64,000 nucleotides of DNA from Smittia aterrima. Its lineage: Eukaryota; Arthropoda; Insecta; Diptera; Chironomidae. Positions 50,509 through 62,910 of the stretch are shown here, piece after piece. The stretch is from positions 9,796,854-9,860,853 of the forward strand of contig CP093830.1 in NCBI GenBank assembly GCA_033063855.1, given 5' to 3'. The position numbers were made by a program, and so were the translations under genes. The notes beneath the pieces were generated by a model that ran no database searches, was not told the DNA's origin, and worked only from the letters and a program-made list of their open reading frames with translations. Each line of letters opens with the position of its first letter. Position 1 is the first letter of the stretch.

Positions 50509-52892
50509 CTGCAATAAAATGAATTAAAAGTTACATCCGAGAATTCTTTAAAAATCCATTTAAGTTCAATCAAGTGACAAAAGAGAAAGAAGAATTGCGC
50601 GATGAAGACAAACAACAAAACGGAATTTATCGTGTCAACCACACGTCTCGTCTTGTTAATTTGTTTGTTGGAAAAAGAATGAAACGACAAATTGACCGCT
50701 CCCCGCAAGAAGAGAAACATTATTTAAGAACAACTGCCATGTTTCTGATACAATGTTTCATGAAATTATCTGATGAATGATCTCACTCGCTGTCGAGCGA
50801 AATGAATTCTCCACGCTTCAAATTCTTAGTTACAGGTTATTAATTCCATCCACGAGGATCATTACGAGTTATCGATCCTCCCTCAAAACACTTTCAATTG
50901 TCCATAAAAAACATTTCTTCCTATTCACGATCGGAATGTTTTTTTTCTCTCTTTCTTCATTTCGTCCGATCGGAATTTCTATTAAAATGATTCCTTGTCT
51001 TGCTCTCCTCTACGAGCAAAACATTCTTTCGTGTGTTAAAGATGATGTTGTTGTGCCTACTGCTGTTTCAGAACAACAAGAAATGTCTTCGGGGCTCTCT
51101 TCGGCATTTCATGGCCATTATCTAAGTTGTAAATCTCTGTTGTAAGCAACGAAGATGCTGAGAACACTTTTTTCTTTCAATTCAACTAAGATAAAGTCGT
51201 CGTCGTTGGTTACCGAGAGAAAAGCGGATAACGATCGTGAAATTATGTTCGACAAATGGGAATGATTGTCGCGTTGCGCTTTGTTTGCTGCTCCATTAGA
51301 AGATTCAATCGTTTGTCGTGTTGCACAAGAATGCGCGCTTGTAAATTAATGACGATAATTTGTTAATCGACGTTAAGCTTAAGATGAAATTTGAAAAATG
51401 ATTTCCTTTCATGATTTAACCAATTTATGCAAAAATGATTCACCGCAAGATGCTGAGCTTCTGTCTTACGTCTTCGTATTTCATATTTTTCGTTCAACAA
51501 AAGGAAGAGATGTGGCCGTTAATTATGGCGAGAAGAAGGAACGATCGTAAAAAAAGCTATCGAACGTGTAATTTTACCAATGAATCTCGTGAGATTACCG
51601 TTTCGGTTTTCGCGTGGGATTCTCTTCTTCGCCAGACAGATTAATGTGTGAGAACATTTAACCGAAGATTTCTTGTGCAAGAAAATTGAATTTCAAAATC
51701 TTTCATCTGGAACAACAGCCAGACGACACAGTTTACTCTCTCTCTCTCTCCTTCTCTCTCGCCTTATCAGCGATCACTCAAGCGAGTTTATTTATTTATA
51801 GAGTAAGAAACGTCAGCAAATATCAAGCGAGCTTCGTTATCAAGTGAAGACATCAAAACATTAATAAAGAAAGCGGGCAAGTGGACTGACTACCTAGAAA
51901 CAAAGATATTCATCTGTCAGCTTCTCAACGATTTGAGTTGAAGTCTGAACCTTCTTCTTCCGTCGGCGAAGAAGAAATGCAGAGAAATACTTAAGACGAG
52001 CGATTCGTTTCGATAGTAAACTCGTAAGAAAAATGCCATTACGAATGCGAGAGATTGCAAATGAGTTGATAAATGATCATGTTGACTCACAGAAAACAAC
52101 GGAAGCTTGTCTTATGCTCTCGGTTCAACTAGAAGAATCTCGTTAAACTATCATTAATTTTGATTCAGGAAATCACGGCTTTGCTCGACAGCAAATATTT
52201 TTTTGAAAATGTTTTATTGTTCACATCCAATGCTGCTAATCTTTTGATTAAATAATCTGTGACCTCTCCGACATTGCTTTTATTATTCTCGATGGAGATG
52301 CCGGTAATGTTCTCTCGCTCTCTAGTCTCGACGCTTTCGTGATATTACGCGAGTGCTATTGCATGTCACTGGGTCAGCCAAGCGCGTGGATTCTATTTTA
52401 AAACATTCATTTCTCTTCCAACGATATTTCGGAAAAGTTTTCTCTGAGTTTTCTCGAGTTTCTCGCTTTCAGTCTCCGATTCGAGTGATGACGAAACACC
52501 CCAATGATCATAAACATTTGTGAAACTCTGTTCTGAACGCGAGAGAAATGAATGAAAAGCGAATTTCTACTCAAAAACATTCTCAATTTCCGAAAAATAA
52601 AACCTCATGTCGTGCACATTGCGGAGTCGTCGTCTCACACTCCGCATTCGGTCTCGAGACTACGCAGGTCTCGTTGAGTAAGGGCGAAAAGAATATTTTT
52701 TGGAGGGTTGTCTGCTACAACAATTTCGTTGTGTGTGAGGAATTTTCCTTCAGTTTGCGCTTAAAAATCGAACACGTCAGACCTAAAGTTTTCGCGTAAA
52801 ACGCTCGTGGAAGTTGTAGCATTTTATTCCCTGATTACCAAATAATTTTGTTGATTGAGTCGCTCGAAAGAGAAGAAGATTAAGTGACGAGA
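50509..52892. other. Region upstream of the SH3 gene (-) and the transporter (+)
   Basis: It must contain the missing first exon(s) of the SH3 gene and the leader of the transporter. On the minus strand TATAAATA near 51800 is a candidate TATA box for the SH3 gene. On the plus strand TCAGTC at 52469 is an initiator candidate for the transporter. A CT run lies at about 51730. Open frames here are not convincing as genes. Confidence 0.35.
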
Positions 52893-54577
52893 ATGGACGG
52901 CGGGGATTCTCCTAACAAGTAAGAGTGTCAATCGTTGCGTCATATTCTTTAACTTAATACAACGATTCTTTAGGGAAGTTGAGCTTGAGAAAGCGATTCC
53001 ACTGGTCAATCGAAAACAAAGTGCCAATGGAGAAGTGCCGCATGAAGACGGTGATCCAAATGAGGATTACGATCCACATTTGTACAGAAAAACAGCGCAT
53101 CCAACTTCGTGAGTAATTAACGATGTTTTTCGAGAGTTTACAGCATTAGAAAATGTTTTTTAGCAATTCGGAGACTCTCGCTCATTTGCTGAAGGGATGC
53201 CTTGGCACGGGAATTCTCGCAATGCACGAAGCCTTTCACAACAGCGGCTGGTTAAGTGGACTCATCAATATGGCCCTCATCGGTTTTATTTGCACTTATT
53301 GCTTTCACATTCTCGTCAAGTCTCAATATATGTTGTGCAAGAAGCATCGAGTGCCACTCTTGAGTTATCCGGAGAGTATGAAACTCGCTCTCGAACAAGG
53401 CCCGGGCGCAGTTCGATGGATCGCACCATCAGCTGTTCTCATCACTGACGGATTTCTCATCATTTATCAGCTTGGAGTGTGCATCTGTTATATCGTGTTC
53501 GTGGCAAAGAATGTTCATCAAGTGAGTTTAATTAATCTCTAAACTAGTTAAGTTTAATTGACATCAATCAATGATTTCTAGATTATCGAGACGTACGACA
53601 TCCACATGCATCTTACCACCGTCATGTTGATCATGTTCCTGCCTCTATTGGGCATCAATTGTCTCAGGAATCTCAAGGTGCTGGCACCATTTTCTGCGCT
53701 CGGTATGATTCGTAATAATCAAAACATTGAGTTAGTTTAAGAACAAAAATTTCTTCTTCAGCAAACGGTTTGATGTTCGTCGGTTTGGGATGTGTCCTCT
53801 ACTACGTGTTCCAAGACTTGCCATCAATCTCTGAACGTCCGGCTATCGCACCAATTGAACGCTTCCCACTTTACTTTGGAACAGTTTTGTTTGCTCTCGA
53901 AGCAGTTGGCGTTGTTATTGCACTCGAGAATAATATGGAGCGACCAAAATCATTTGGTGGAACTTTCGGAGTACTCAACATTGGAATGACGATTGTCACT
54001 GGACTTTACGCTTTCGTTGGATTCTTCGGTTATATCAAATACGGCGATGGATCGAAGGACAGCATCACATTGAACTTGCCACCAGGATGGTTCGTTAAAC
54101 AAACGATTGATTGAAATGAACTTTGACTGAGAATCTTCTTTCAGGCTTCCCGAACTCACGAGAATCATTTTCTGCTTTGCAATTTTCATTTCCTATGCGC
54201 TTCAATGCTACGTTCCGATCAGCATCATCTGGGAGAATTATGTTGGCGAGAAATTCAGAAACTCCGAGAATTCCACAAAGTATCAATTGCTTCTCCGACT
54301 CGTCACGACGATCTTCACTTTCTTAGTTGCTGCCGCTGTGCCCGAACTTGGATTGTTCATCAGTTTGTTCGGTGCTTTTTGTTTGAGCATCTTGGGTCTC
54401 GCTTTCCCAGCAATCATGGAGATGTGTGTTCTATGGCCTGACAATCTTGGACGTTTGAATTGGATTATGTGGAAAGACATTGGATTGGTCATTTTCGCAA
54501 TGACTGGTCTCGTTTCAGGAACCTACTCATCGTTGATCAGCATCATCGCAACATTCGGAACTAACGAAACCTCATAA
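52893..54577 (+). CDS. SLC36/PAT-type amino-acid transporter
   Basis: Six exons, 52893-52918, 52974-53108, 53164-53521, 53582-53702, 53762-54089 and 54145-54577, encode about 466 residues. This is a multi-pass carrier of the amino acid/auxin permease superfamily. The short hydrophilic N-terminus is followed by the signature first membrane segment ETLAHLLKGCLGTGILAMHE, then about ten more hydrophobic segments, including LFALEAVGVVIALENNMERP, a typical PAT motif. SLC36 proteins (Drosophila pathetic and relatives) move small amino acids with protons at plasma or lysosomal membranes and in flies influence TOR-dependent growth. Which of the several insect paralogues this is cannot be told here. 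The fifth donor is atypical (G|GTTCGT). An AATAAA lies near 54632. Confidence 0.92.
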
Positions 54578-54877
54578 AGCTTTTGCTATCAATTAAAAAT
54601 ATCAAACGATATCGAAATATGTACCAAAGTCAATAAAATGCTCGAAATGTATAAGAAATTAGAGAAACGTTGAGCACAAATAAAATTTCGCTTGTTAACA
54701 AATTGTTACGTTAATTGTTGAATCATCGTGACGTCAGATTATGTTTTTAGTTTCTGCCAAAATGTCTCGCCTCTAAAGAATTAAACTTCGATTGCAATCA
54801 GACGTCACACTGAGAGATCGATTAAACGATTTTATTTAAAAATATCTTGATGAGAGGAATGTGCAACATTGTAAAAA

Positions 54878-55072
54878 TCACAATGTAACCTGATCGAATA
54901 TTTTATCGATTGATTTCATTTCAACGGGCTTCCACGAGCTTGTATCGGCAAAACCGGGACGACGACTTGATTTATTTAAAGTAAAGCTATCGAGCAAATG
55001 CCGTTCGACTTCATTGCGTTTACGAGGGATTCGCGAAGTGTAAACGGTTTCTTCTCCACAATTGCTCGTCAA
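54878..55072 (-). CDS. Possible terminal exon of a small hypothetical gene
   Basis: A minus-strand open frame of 64 codons ends at TGA 54880-54878 and is followed 42 nt later by AATAAA (54836-54831). Its translation is hydrophilic and not repetitive (VYTSRIPRKRNEVERHLLD to SSWKPVEMKSIDKIFDQVTL), unlike the noise frames nearby. There is no ATG at its start. It would need an upstream exon, which I could not place with confidence. No family is recognised. It lies tail to tail with the transporter gene. It may be a chance frame. Confidence 0.3.
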   Translation of the reverse strand: MTSNCGEETVYTSRIPRKRNEVERHLLDSFTLNKSSRRPGFADTSSWKPVEMKSIDKIFDQVTL

Positions 55073-58000
55073 GAGATTTCATTAAGATTTCAATTTTTCT
55101 TCGTCAATAAAATCCTCAAGTCAGTGAGAAAACCGAAACTTATGCGAAATTACGGAAAATTGATCTCAAAAGCAATTAACTTAAACGCTTCGTTGAAATT
55201 GCGAGCTCGATCCATATCGATTCCGTTTTCAGCTGAGCTCTCGTTTCTCGCGCATTTTGTTATGAAAATTATGATCGTTAATCTAGTTGATTATTTTGTT
55301 TCTTCTTTCAATGGTTCGCCTCTCATCTCAAGTTGTAATTAATTTATTAGAGGTCTCAGCCTTTTTGTTTCGTAAGGAGAAGGAAAAAATATTAAAATAA
55401 TTGTAAGTCGTGTTTTGAAATTGTTGTCTCGATTGCTGCTGCTGCTGCAGCTCTCGTAGCTTTGAATACTTTCGATTGCTGGCGCCTCGAAACGATTTCA
55501 TTTCAATAGAAAGCATCGAATCTTGAAATTCAAAAATATTCAGAATGAACGTCGCAAGATCCGAGAAATTAAAATATTTTTCCAATTAGTTTCATTTCTT
55601 GAGACAATGTGCGAAGCGATGTTGAAACTAAAGACGAAACATCACGAGTTTCGATTTTTCGTTTCATCCAGAGACAAAAAAAAATAATCTCGAAGGTAAA
55701 TTAGTGAAATAAAGATTCGTGTCGCATCATCAAAGGGTCTCGAGATAGTTTTAATTTTATTCCCGGCTCCCGTCGATCATCAATTTATTTTTTTGGTAAT
55801 TTCAAGGCGCTCGCAAAAGCTCCCAACAGAGTGGGACAAACTAAATTACGATGTTTGCAATCATAAGCTATTTAATCGAAATTAAAATTCCCAACAAAAC
55901 ATTAAAATAATTTGCTTAACAGCAGAAGAAACGATGATTTCACAAAGTCAGAGTCTCGTGAATCGTTTTAGAGTTTGAAAGCGCGGAAATTGAAATTGAA
56001 TGTGAAAACTTACGCAATTGAGTAGGAGAAAGACTCGTAAAATTTCAATTTCTCGGCAATAAAATTTAAAAGTTGGAAACGCGATGAGTTTCGCTCGAAG
56101 CTTGCAAATCAAACTCTTCTCGTAGTTGACAAACGAACTCTCGGACAAAGATTGTTTTTGAAGCTAATGGATTGTGAGCTTTCCATGATATAAATTCACA
56201 CAATTCTTTTTATGATAATTTCTCGTTTACACTGCTTCAAGTAGCCAGCGAGCAACAGGAATATCTTGCAAAAGAAAAAACTTTCTCCGCTCTTTTCAAA
56301 CACATCAAGATAATGTTCAATTAATTATGCCACTGTAAGTTTACCTCATTAAGCGTTTCTAATCAACGAGCAAATCCTATTCTTGAGCTCCTCAGTTTCG
56401 CTGAAACTAACTTCGACCTTCAAACTTTCGTAGGCGGATTAGATTCACTGTCGGAGAGCGGATAAAGCAAAGTGAGACAAACACATCAATTATCCATTGA
56501 ATTCCACAGAAAATTCCGATTTAACAACGAAAGCGATATTCGTTGTTGGTTCTTCTCCTTCGCGATGCTTTCTTTCAATCGATTCTTGATGAAAAGATTT
56601 TGTTTTGTATCTCGAGCAAACAAATTCTTCAAACCGTAACGACACATAAACGAAATCTAAGATTATTTCGTTCTCCTTTTATTAAGAATCAAATTAAACT
56701 GTTTCGGATCGCGATTCTGTTTTTTTCTCTCTTCGTCTTTGACGGAACGAGGCACGACCGTTCGGCTTTAACGTAAGGTTGATACTAAACAAGAAATTTA
56801 TTTTTCCTTTCAAGCGAGAAGAAATGAAGCTCAACAGCAAATGAAGCACATAGGAGAGAAGCCGAAGAATCATCTTGCGATTGGAGTTGAAGAAGCGCAG
56901 TTGAACTTTTAGGAGAATTTCTCGACTCAAATTTTCAGAATTCTATGAAATTTGTTCGCAGATTTTTCTAATGCAAACCAACGAATTCTCAGAAATCTTT
57001 TGTTCTTTTGCTGTTCTAAGAATCTCATGCCTCAAGCTTCTTCATAACAAAAAAAAAGTTATCAACACAACAAGGTGCTGAGAAGAAACTCAAATCTCTG
57101 TTCGCACATTTGTCGCAGAGAGCAATAAAAATTTTGGACTTTTCAAAAAGGAAATTTCTTCGAGATAAAATCAGAAAGCGAGAATGAAGAATGAGAGATC
57201 TCAGCGAAGAACAATCAAAACGAGGTAAACGATATGCAAAAAGCAGCAGCACTCAAACTACCAACTTGAATGTTTATGATCTCATTGTTCTTCTTAAGAA
57301 GATCATCCGATTTTGTTATAAAACTTCTTCAAACCGCCGGTGGATTAAATTCATCTGGTAAAACTCGTTTGTAATTTGTAGAATTTGTGGCAACAAACAA
57401 AAAAAAAATATTTACTTGTGAGATCCCATCGTGATCGCAAGCCTCACGTCAAATAATCAAAATCACATCGAGCAAGAAGAGGAAAAGATATCGAAGAGTA
57501 AAAAGGTGAGCTCGATAGATTCTAAAGCGATGCTTAGGGCGAGAGGAAAAAGACGAAATAATTAAGAATTGGGAGAGAAACGATATTGAGACAAGAAGTG
57601 AGCATAAAAAAACCGAATGATTTATTCATATCTTCGATCATTGTTTGAAAAGAATTCTTCTAAACATAAACGAAGCGGAGACAATGATTCGTAACATATC
57701 TTGCAGACACTTTTATGGGTTCGTGCTTCTTACATTTCGATAAGTTTTAAAGTGTCCCCAAAAAAAAGAATTCTCTTCATGAAAGTGAAGGTCTCGCTGT
57801 TGTCCGTCTTGTGAGAAAGATTTATTAAAGGTTGACAAATTCTTCCTAAGAAATCACAAAACGCGCTGCATCTTAAACCAGCAAACTCTTAAAAAATGTT
57901 TTTTTTTTATTAACATTTGATAATTTTAAAAGAACGAAGCAGCATTATCAGTTTGACTAGTTTGTTGATGACTTTAAACGTCGAGAAGCATTCTTGAGAA

Positions 58001-58498
58001 CATTCTTGACAAGCCCTTTGCTAAACCTTAATGAGAGCAGCACGGAGAAATCTGATACGCTCATAATCATGAAAGGAGAACAAGTAATTCACCGAAAGCA
58101 ATTGAAATAATTTCCTTGGGATGTGTCGTCAAGTGACGTTAACATGTCGACTTTGGAAACTGAACTGGAGAAGCTCCGTAATCGAAGAATTACTCTTTAG
58201 TCTCATCGTGAGTGCGTGACTCGAAGGCATCATTTCTGATCGCTTATTAAATCCAATTTTCTCTTTCTTGCGCTCATTTAGAATTTTTTAACTTCTTCCA
58301 TCAATCAGCTCCTTTCGCTTCGAACTTTTCAGGAAGGATTTCTCATCAAATTGAAATGCGTCACGAAAAAGCGGTTTCTGTTGACATTGTCTTTAAATTG
58401 AGTCCATCAAGCTTAAGATAAAAGTTGGCACTTGAAAGTACTCACAATCTAATCTGATAGGAAAAACCACTTGACTTCTATGATTAACTTTTAAGTTG
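55073..58498. other. Intergenic region left of the protease gene
   Basis: About 3.4 kb. A short (CTG)n run at about 55433 gives a Q-rich minus-strand frame (55328-55585). I see no reliable gene, tRNA or mobile element. Confidence 0.4.
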
Positions 58499-58533
58499 AA
58501 ATAAAAGGCAAGAATTGTGATTTGATTTCAGTT
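58499..58533 (+). promoter_or_regulatory. Core promoter of the serine protease gene
   Basis: AATAAAAGG at about 58500 acts as a TATA-like box. TCAGTT with A at 58530 is a consensus initiator 30 nt downstream. The resulting leader is 31 nt before the ATG at 58561. The spacing is ideal. Confidence 0.7.
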
Positions 58534-58560
58534 GGTTCGTGACTTCTCTTGAGTTTTATA

Positions 58561-59542
58561 ATGGCCATTAAGATTTTAATTCTCGTTGCCTTTGCAATTT
58601 CTGCAGCAAGTGCCGCGTCTATTGCTGCAATTCAGCCGAAGGTCGTCAATGGAACTGACGCAACGATCGCTGAGTTTCCTTTCATGGCTTCATTGAGACG
58701 AAACGGTGGTCACTCGTGCGGCGCTACAATCCTCAACGAGTGGTTCCTTCTAACAGCAGCTCATTGCTTGCAAGCGTCGCTCGAGGGATACACAGTTCAA
58801 TATGCAAACACAGTTATTGGACGCGCAGGAACTCATGTCGTTGGTGTCGCTGAAGTCATCAATCACGAAGGTTACGATCCATCAAATCAATACATTCATG
58901 ATATTGGAATTGTTCGATTATCTGAGCCCATTCAGAATCCATTAAATGATTACAAAGTGAGATTGCCTGTCCCACTGAGTTACTATCAAACTGGAACTCC
59001 AGCTGTCCTTGCGGGCTGGGGACTCAATGCCACTGGAGGTGTCGTCATGCCGAATTTACAGAAAGTTGACCTTCAAATATTTTCGGCCTACGACTGCAAT
59101 GAATTGCATCGAAGCACAGTTCACTACACAAACATTTGCGGTGGAATTCCCGAAGGCGGAAAAGGACAGTGCAGCGGTAATAAATTTGAATTTTATTGTT
59201 TTTCTTTTTAAAGTTTTGCAAACGATTTTTTTTTGTTATTTACAGGAGACTCTGGTAAGCGTTAAAGTTGATCTTTGACACCTTCGATGTGTTTATTGAT
59301 TTTTATTTCAGGCGGTCCCCTTTTGGTCGATGGAATTCAAGTCGGAATCGTTAGTTGGAGTGTGAAACCTTGCACAGTCGCGCCGTATCCAGGCAAGAGT
59401 CTTGTGTCATTTAAATTTAAATACAAAAGTGAAACTTTTTTCTTCCCTCTTAGGTGTTTACACAGGTGTCGCGCATTATATCGATTGGATTCAGGAAACG
59501 ACTGGAGTCGACTTAAGGTTGAATATGTTCTTACGTCTTTGA
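58561..59542 (+). CDS. Secreted S1-family serine protease (chymotrypsin/collagenase-like)
   Basis: Four exons, 58561-59176, 59246-59254, 59312-59392 and 59454-59542, give 264 residues, normal for the family. A signal peptide (MAIKILILVAFAISAASA) and short propeptide end at K27, and VVNGTDA starts the mature enzyme. The triad is H68 (LTAAHC), D114 (HDIGIVRL) and S208 (GDSGGP). The residue six before the serine (position 189 in chymotrypsin numbering) is Gly202, not Asp, so it is not a trypsin. Chymotrypsin-, elastase- or brachyuran-collagenase-like specificity is likelier. Probable role: midgut digestion, inferred from short gene, strong promoter and family. The second exon is only 9 nt and encodes most of the GDSG, and the third intron begins with GC. 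An AATAAA lies near 59588. Confidence 0.93.
59246..59254 (+). other. 9-nt micro-exon coding the catalytic serine
   Basis: The exon is gagactctg, between TTTACAG and GTAAGC. With split codons on both sides it supplies G206-D207-S208 and the first base of G209. Both flanking introns (69 and 57 nt) are phase 1, so skipping keeps frame but removes the nucleophile. It is required to complete the conserved GDSGGP. Confidence 0.85.
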
Positions 59543-62500
59543 AGTGAAGGTCACTGATAAGATTTCTATTTAATCTCGAGCATTAAAATAAAATTGATTG
59601 ATTAGCTCGAATACTTTTGCATTGAACTAAATGAATTGCAGTTTTGATATTTGACCCTCACGTTCATGTGAAAGATTAAAAATATTTTCCCGTGTCATAA
59701 TTAAAACTCCCGGCCCAAACATCAGAAACGTTATTAAAGGTTTTCCTCCTTCCCATTTGTGTGGCTTTGTTGGTCAGTAAGCTAACAAACGTTATCAATC
59801 TCCCAAATCTCTCAAGAGCCTTCCGTGACATCAACGATGGACGTGACTACCAAAAATATGAAAGCATAACTCGCAGAAATGTAGGAAAAGACTTAAATTT
59901 TGGGGTCGAATGCACCGAACGCTTAATTATACTGCAGCATATTGCACGAAGCGAAGTTTCATTTTCGGACGATCAAGAAATGCAAGAAAAGAAAAGAAAG
60001 AACAAAAAGGGGAAAAATTAAAATGCAATTTTAACTGAGGTCAGTTTTCTGAATCGATTTCTTCTTCGTTTGCTTTTGTTTTCGGCGCGTAGGAATAATT
60101 CCTTCGATTCTGATTTCAAAAGTGTAAATAATGTGTCTCGGAACAATCTTAAGGCGTTTCAATTCAGCCTGTCAAGCGTCTGCGATCGAACTCTTAACAT
60201 TTAAATCATTTATTATGCCAGAAAGACTTTGTAACTTTGTATCGAAGGTTTACGCAAATATTTATCTTGAATGAATTAAATTGAATTGTGGAGGATTAGC
60301 TCGACAACATCAACTTCGATCTCAGTTTATTGCACAATTAATGATAAATCTTTTCCAATTTAACTTCAAAGTGTCTGAAGAGAAAGGATCTTCAGAGAAA
60401 TATTTTTCCGAAAAATATCCGATTGTCTCAAGAGGTCTTTTCAATTTGACTCGGGTCATAAGCTGAATGAAAAAGTAAATCGAGCAACCACGAAAAATTG
60501 CAAATTCTCGGGAATGAGGTTTTAATGTTCCATGAAGATATTAATTAATGATAACACAGAAATTTATGGCAGCGATTTATTTTAAGAATCGTAATGTGCG
60601 TCTTGGAGTTGGAGAAATCTTTTAAAATACTTACATGGGAGGATTGAGTTGTTGCAGAAGCGAGAGAACATTTTAAGAAATATTTGGAACTTCACTTCAA
60701 ACTTCGACTTCACTCGATGGAGTTTAACTCCGACTAATGTTTATTCAGCGATAATTCTTTAAATTTTCAGCACGTGTCTGATGATCGGAAGGTTCCTTGC
60801 CTTGTACTTCCTTTCCTTCACATCCGTTTTCCAATTAAGAACTTGCTTAGGGTGAAACTGAAAATGCAAACATATTTTTGCTCCACTGCACGACGCTCTC
60901 TACCGTTTTCAACAATAAAAAAGACGAATTTGTATGCAAGACGATGCCTTAACTTAATAGACGTCTTCCTTTCACTGAAGACTTTAAACAACAAACGACG
61001 ATTGAATTGTTTTCATGAAGAACTAGAATTTCTTGGTCGTCGAAGCATTACGAGAAACACCAACATGCGTTTCGCTCTGACGTGTGTTGGAAATTGCTCT
61101 TGAACAATTAAAATGGGAGGGCTATGGAAAATAGCGATTTCTTTACGGAAAAGAAATAGAAATGAGCTTCGGCATGTGTGAAGCCGAAACGTTTCCAGTC
61201 TTGTCTGATCGTTAAGACAACGAAAATACAGTTTCCGATACGCAGCGCGGTTTTCTGCGAGAGTTTCACACCTCGCTGCGGCTTATTAAATATTCCAGTG
61301 CCTTACGATCTCTCTTAATTGACCGCGATTAAAAGCCAAGAAAATTGAGGAGAAGGGTGACCAGGAGAGCTTTCTCATCTTCCTTTGACTCGTTAAAATT
61401 CCTTTATTTAAACGATGAGTTTACGCGAAACTTAAGATCATAAAGTTTCGGCATAAACAAAGTATTTTGGCTTAAGCAGATGGAACAAGAACGGAAGTAT
61501 GCTTTGCTGACTTTCTTTGCCTTCACACACTCACTATCTCGTTCATAATTTTCTCTTCTGCTCTTTAGGTTCAATGTTTTCTGAATTAAAGCAAAATAAA
61601 GTAAAGGAACGAGGTAAACGATACGTTGTCTTATTAGGACAAGACTCGACTTCAAATTGAAACTCAAGAACCTTTTAAAAATAATAAAACTCGTGACGGA
61701 TTTTTATTATAGAGACATGTCAATGTTCTGAATGATTCTCGTTTCATTTCCAGACAATGTTGCGGTTGAAACATTTTCAGGGTCAAAATGATTTTGCTCT
61801 GACATGCCACGACTCATACAATCGAGTGCATTATTTTATTTGAATTCTTTTGATTCTTCAGCGTGCAATTTGAATCAATAAACATTCCATAGAGTTCATC
61901 TGCAGACTCGAGTTGAGTAACTAGAAAGTTTTCAGCATCACGGAACCTTCGATCGCCGGAGCAGCAATTTCTGCTGCCGAGAACAGAAACTCTCCGTTGA
62001 TCTCGGGGCAGCATAATTTTTACTCAGTGATTGACCTTTGTGAGTTCTCAAGTGCAAGTCTTGAAAACCATAATTTAATAATTTTTATGAATTTGTGCAA
62101 GGAACTTGAGATTCAGTCAAGAATTGCTCATCGAAGCGGATTTTTTTTTCGGCAACGTATCAAATTCATAACGATCATCTCATGATGTTCAATCGATTAT
62201 CTGCTCATCATTTTCCGTCATGCACGGACTTGCATTTTATAAAAATTATGAAAAATTACCAGTGCGAGATTATTTATCGTGTCGAAGAAAAGAACTCGCG
62301 GAATTCCATGAATTAAGATTAAGCGAACGTTGGAAAGTTTTGTTAAAACTATCAATCAGTCGAAGTTGTAATTAAAATTTTTGTGCGCAAGTTTTCATTG
62401 TTTCAAGCTTGAAGCCTTCAAAGGAAGGACAAAACCCTGAACTTGAAGTTTCGAAGTAGAGCGAGGTGAAGGTCCTCGAAGAATTGCTTCTGCGCGATTG

Positions 62501-62910
62501 AATAAAAGTTCCTAAAAAAATTTGTTTTCTAAATCTCAGCTGATTTCGTTTAGTCAGCACTGCAGACTTGAGAAATTGTCTTGCGGTGTCTTTAAACTTT
62601 ATTCCACGAGCAACCAACAGTTTATCGAGAAATCAGTGACGTTTGGGAACAAACAAATTGGCAAACATTGATTCGCGAATCGTTAATCGGTGTGAGAAAT
62701 GATTGCAAATAATAAATATTTAAGACGATCTTGTTGACTTCGATGAAACGTGACGTTCGATTTCGTAACAAAAATAAAATTCACTTGCAATCGAATCGTT
62801 GAGGAGACAAGATAAACTTTTAATCGATTTTCGGGAGAGAATCAAAGTTCTTGAATTTGTTGTCAATTATCAAACTCTCTTAAGTCGTTGAACATCAAAA
62901 ATTTCTGGAA
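59543..62910. other. Intergenic region between the protease and the F-box gene
   Basis: About 3.4 kb. It contains the protease poly(A) signal near 59588. Several short frames (59761-60021, 60774-61103) show no family motif. No promoter for the F-box gene stood out. Confidence 0.4.

Noticed and set aside
50777..51145. 122-codon plus-strand frame
   Set aside because: Composition is that of random AT-rich DNA, with no promoter or motif. It falls where the SH3 gene's 5' exon is expected on the other strand.
55328..55585. Minus-strand frame with a five-glutamine run
   Set aside because: The run comes from a short CTG repeat. No donor or domain follows, and it could not be joined in phase to 54878-55072.
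59761..60021. 86-codon frame with a lysine-rich end downstream of the protease
   Set aside because: It starts at GTG, has no family motif, and sits in AT-rich intergenic DNA.
60774..61103. 109-codon frame near the F-box gene
   Set aside because: No motif, no signal peptide and no promoter. Length is within chance for this composition.
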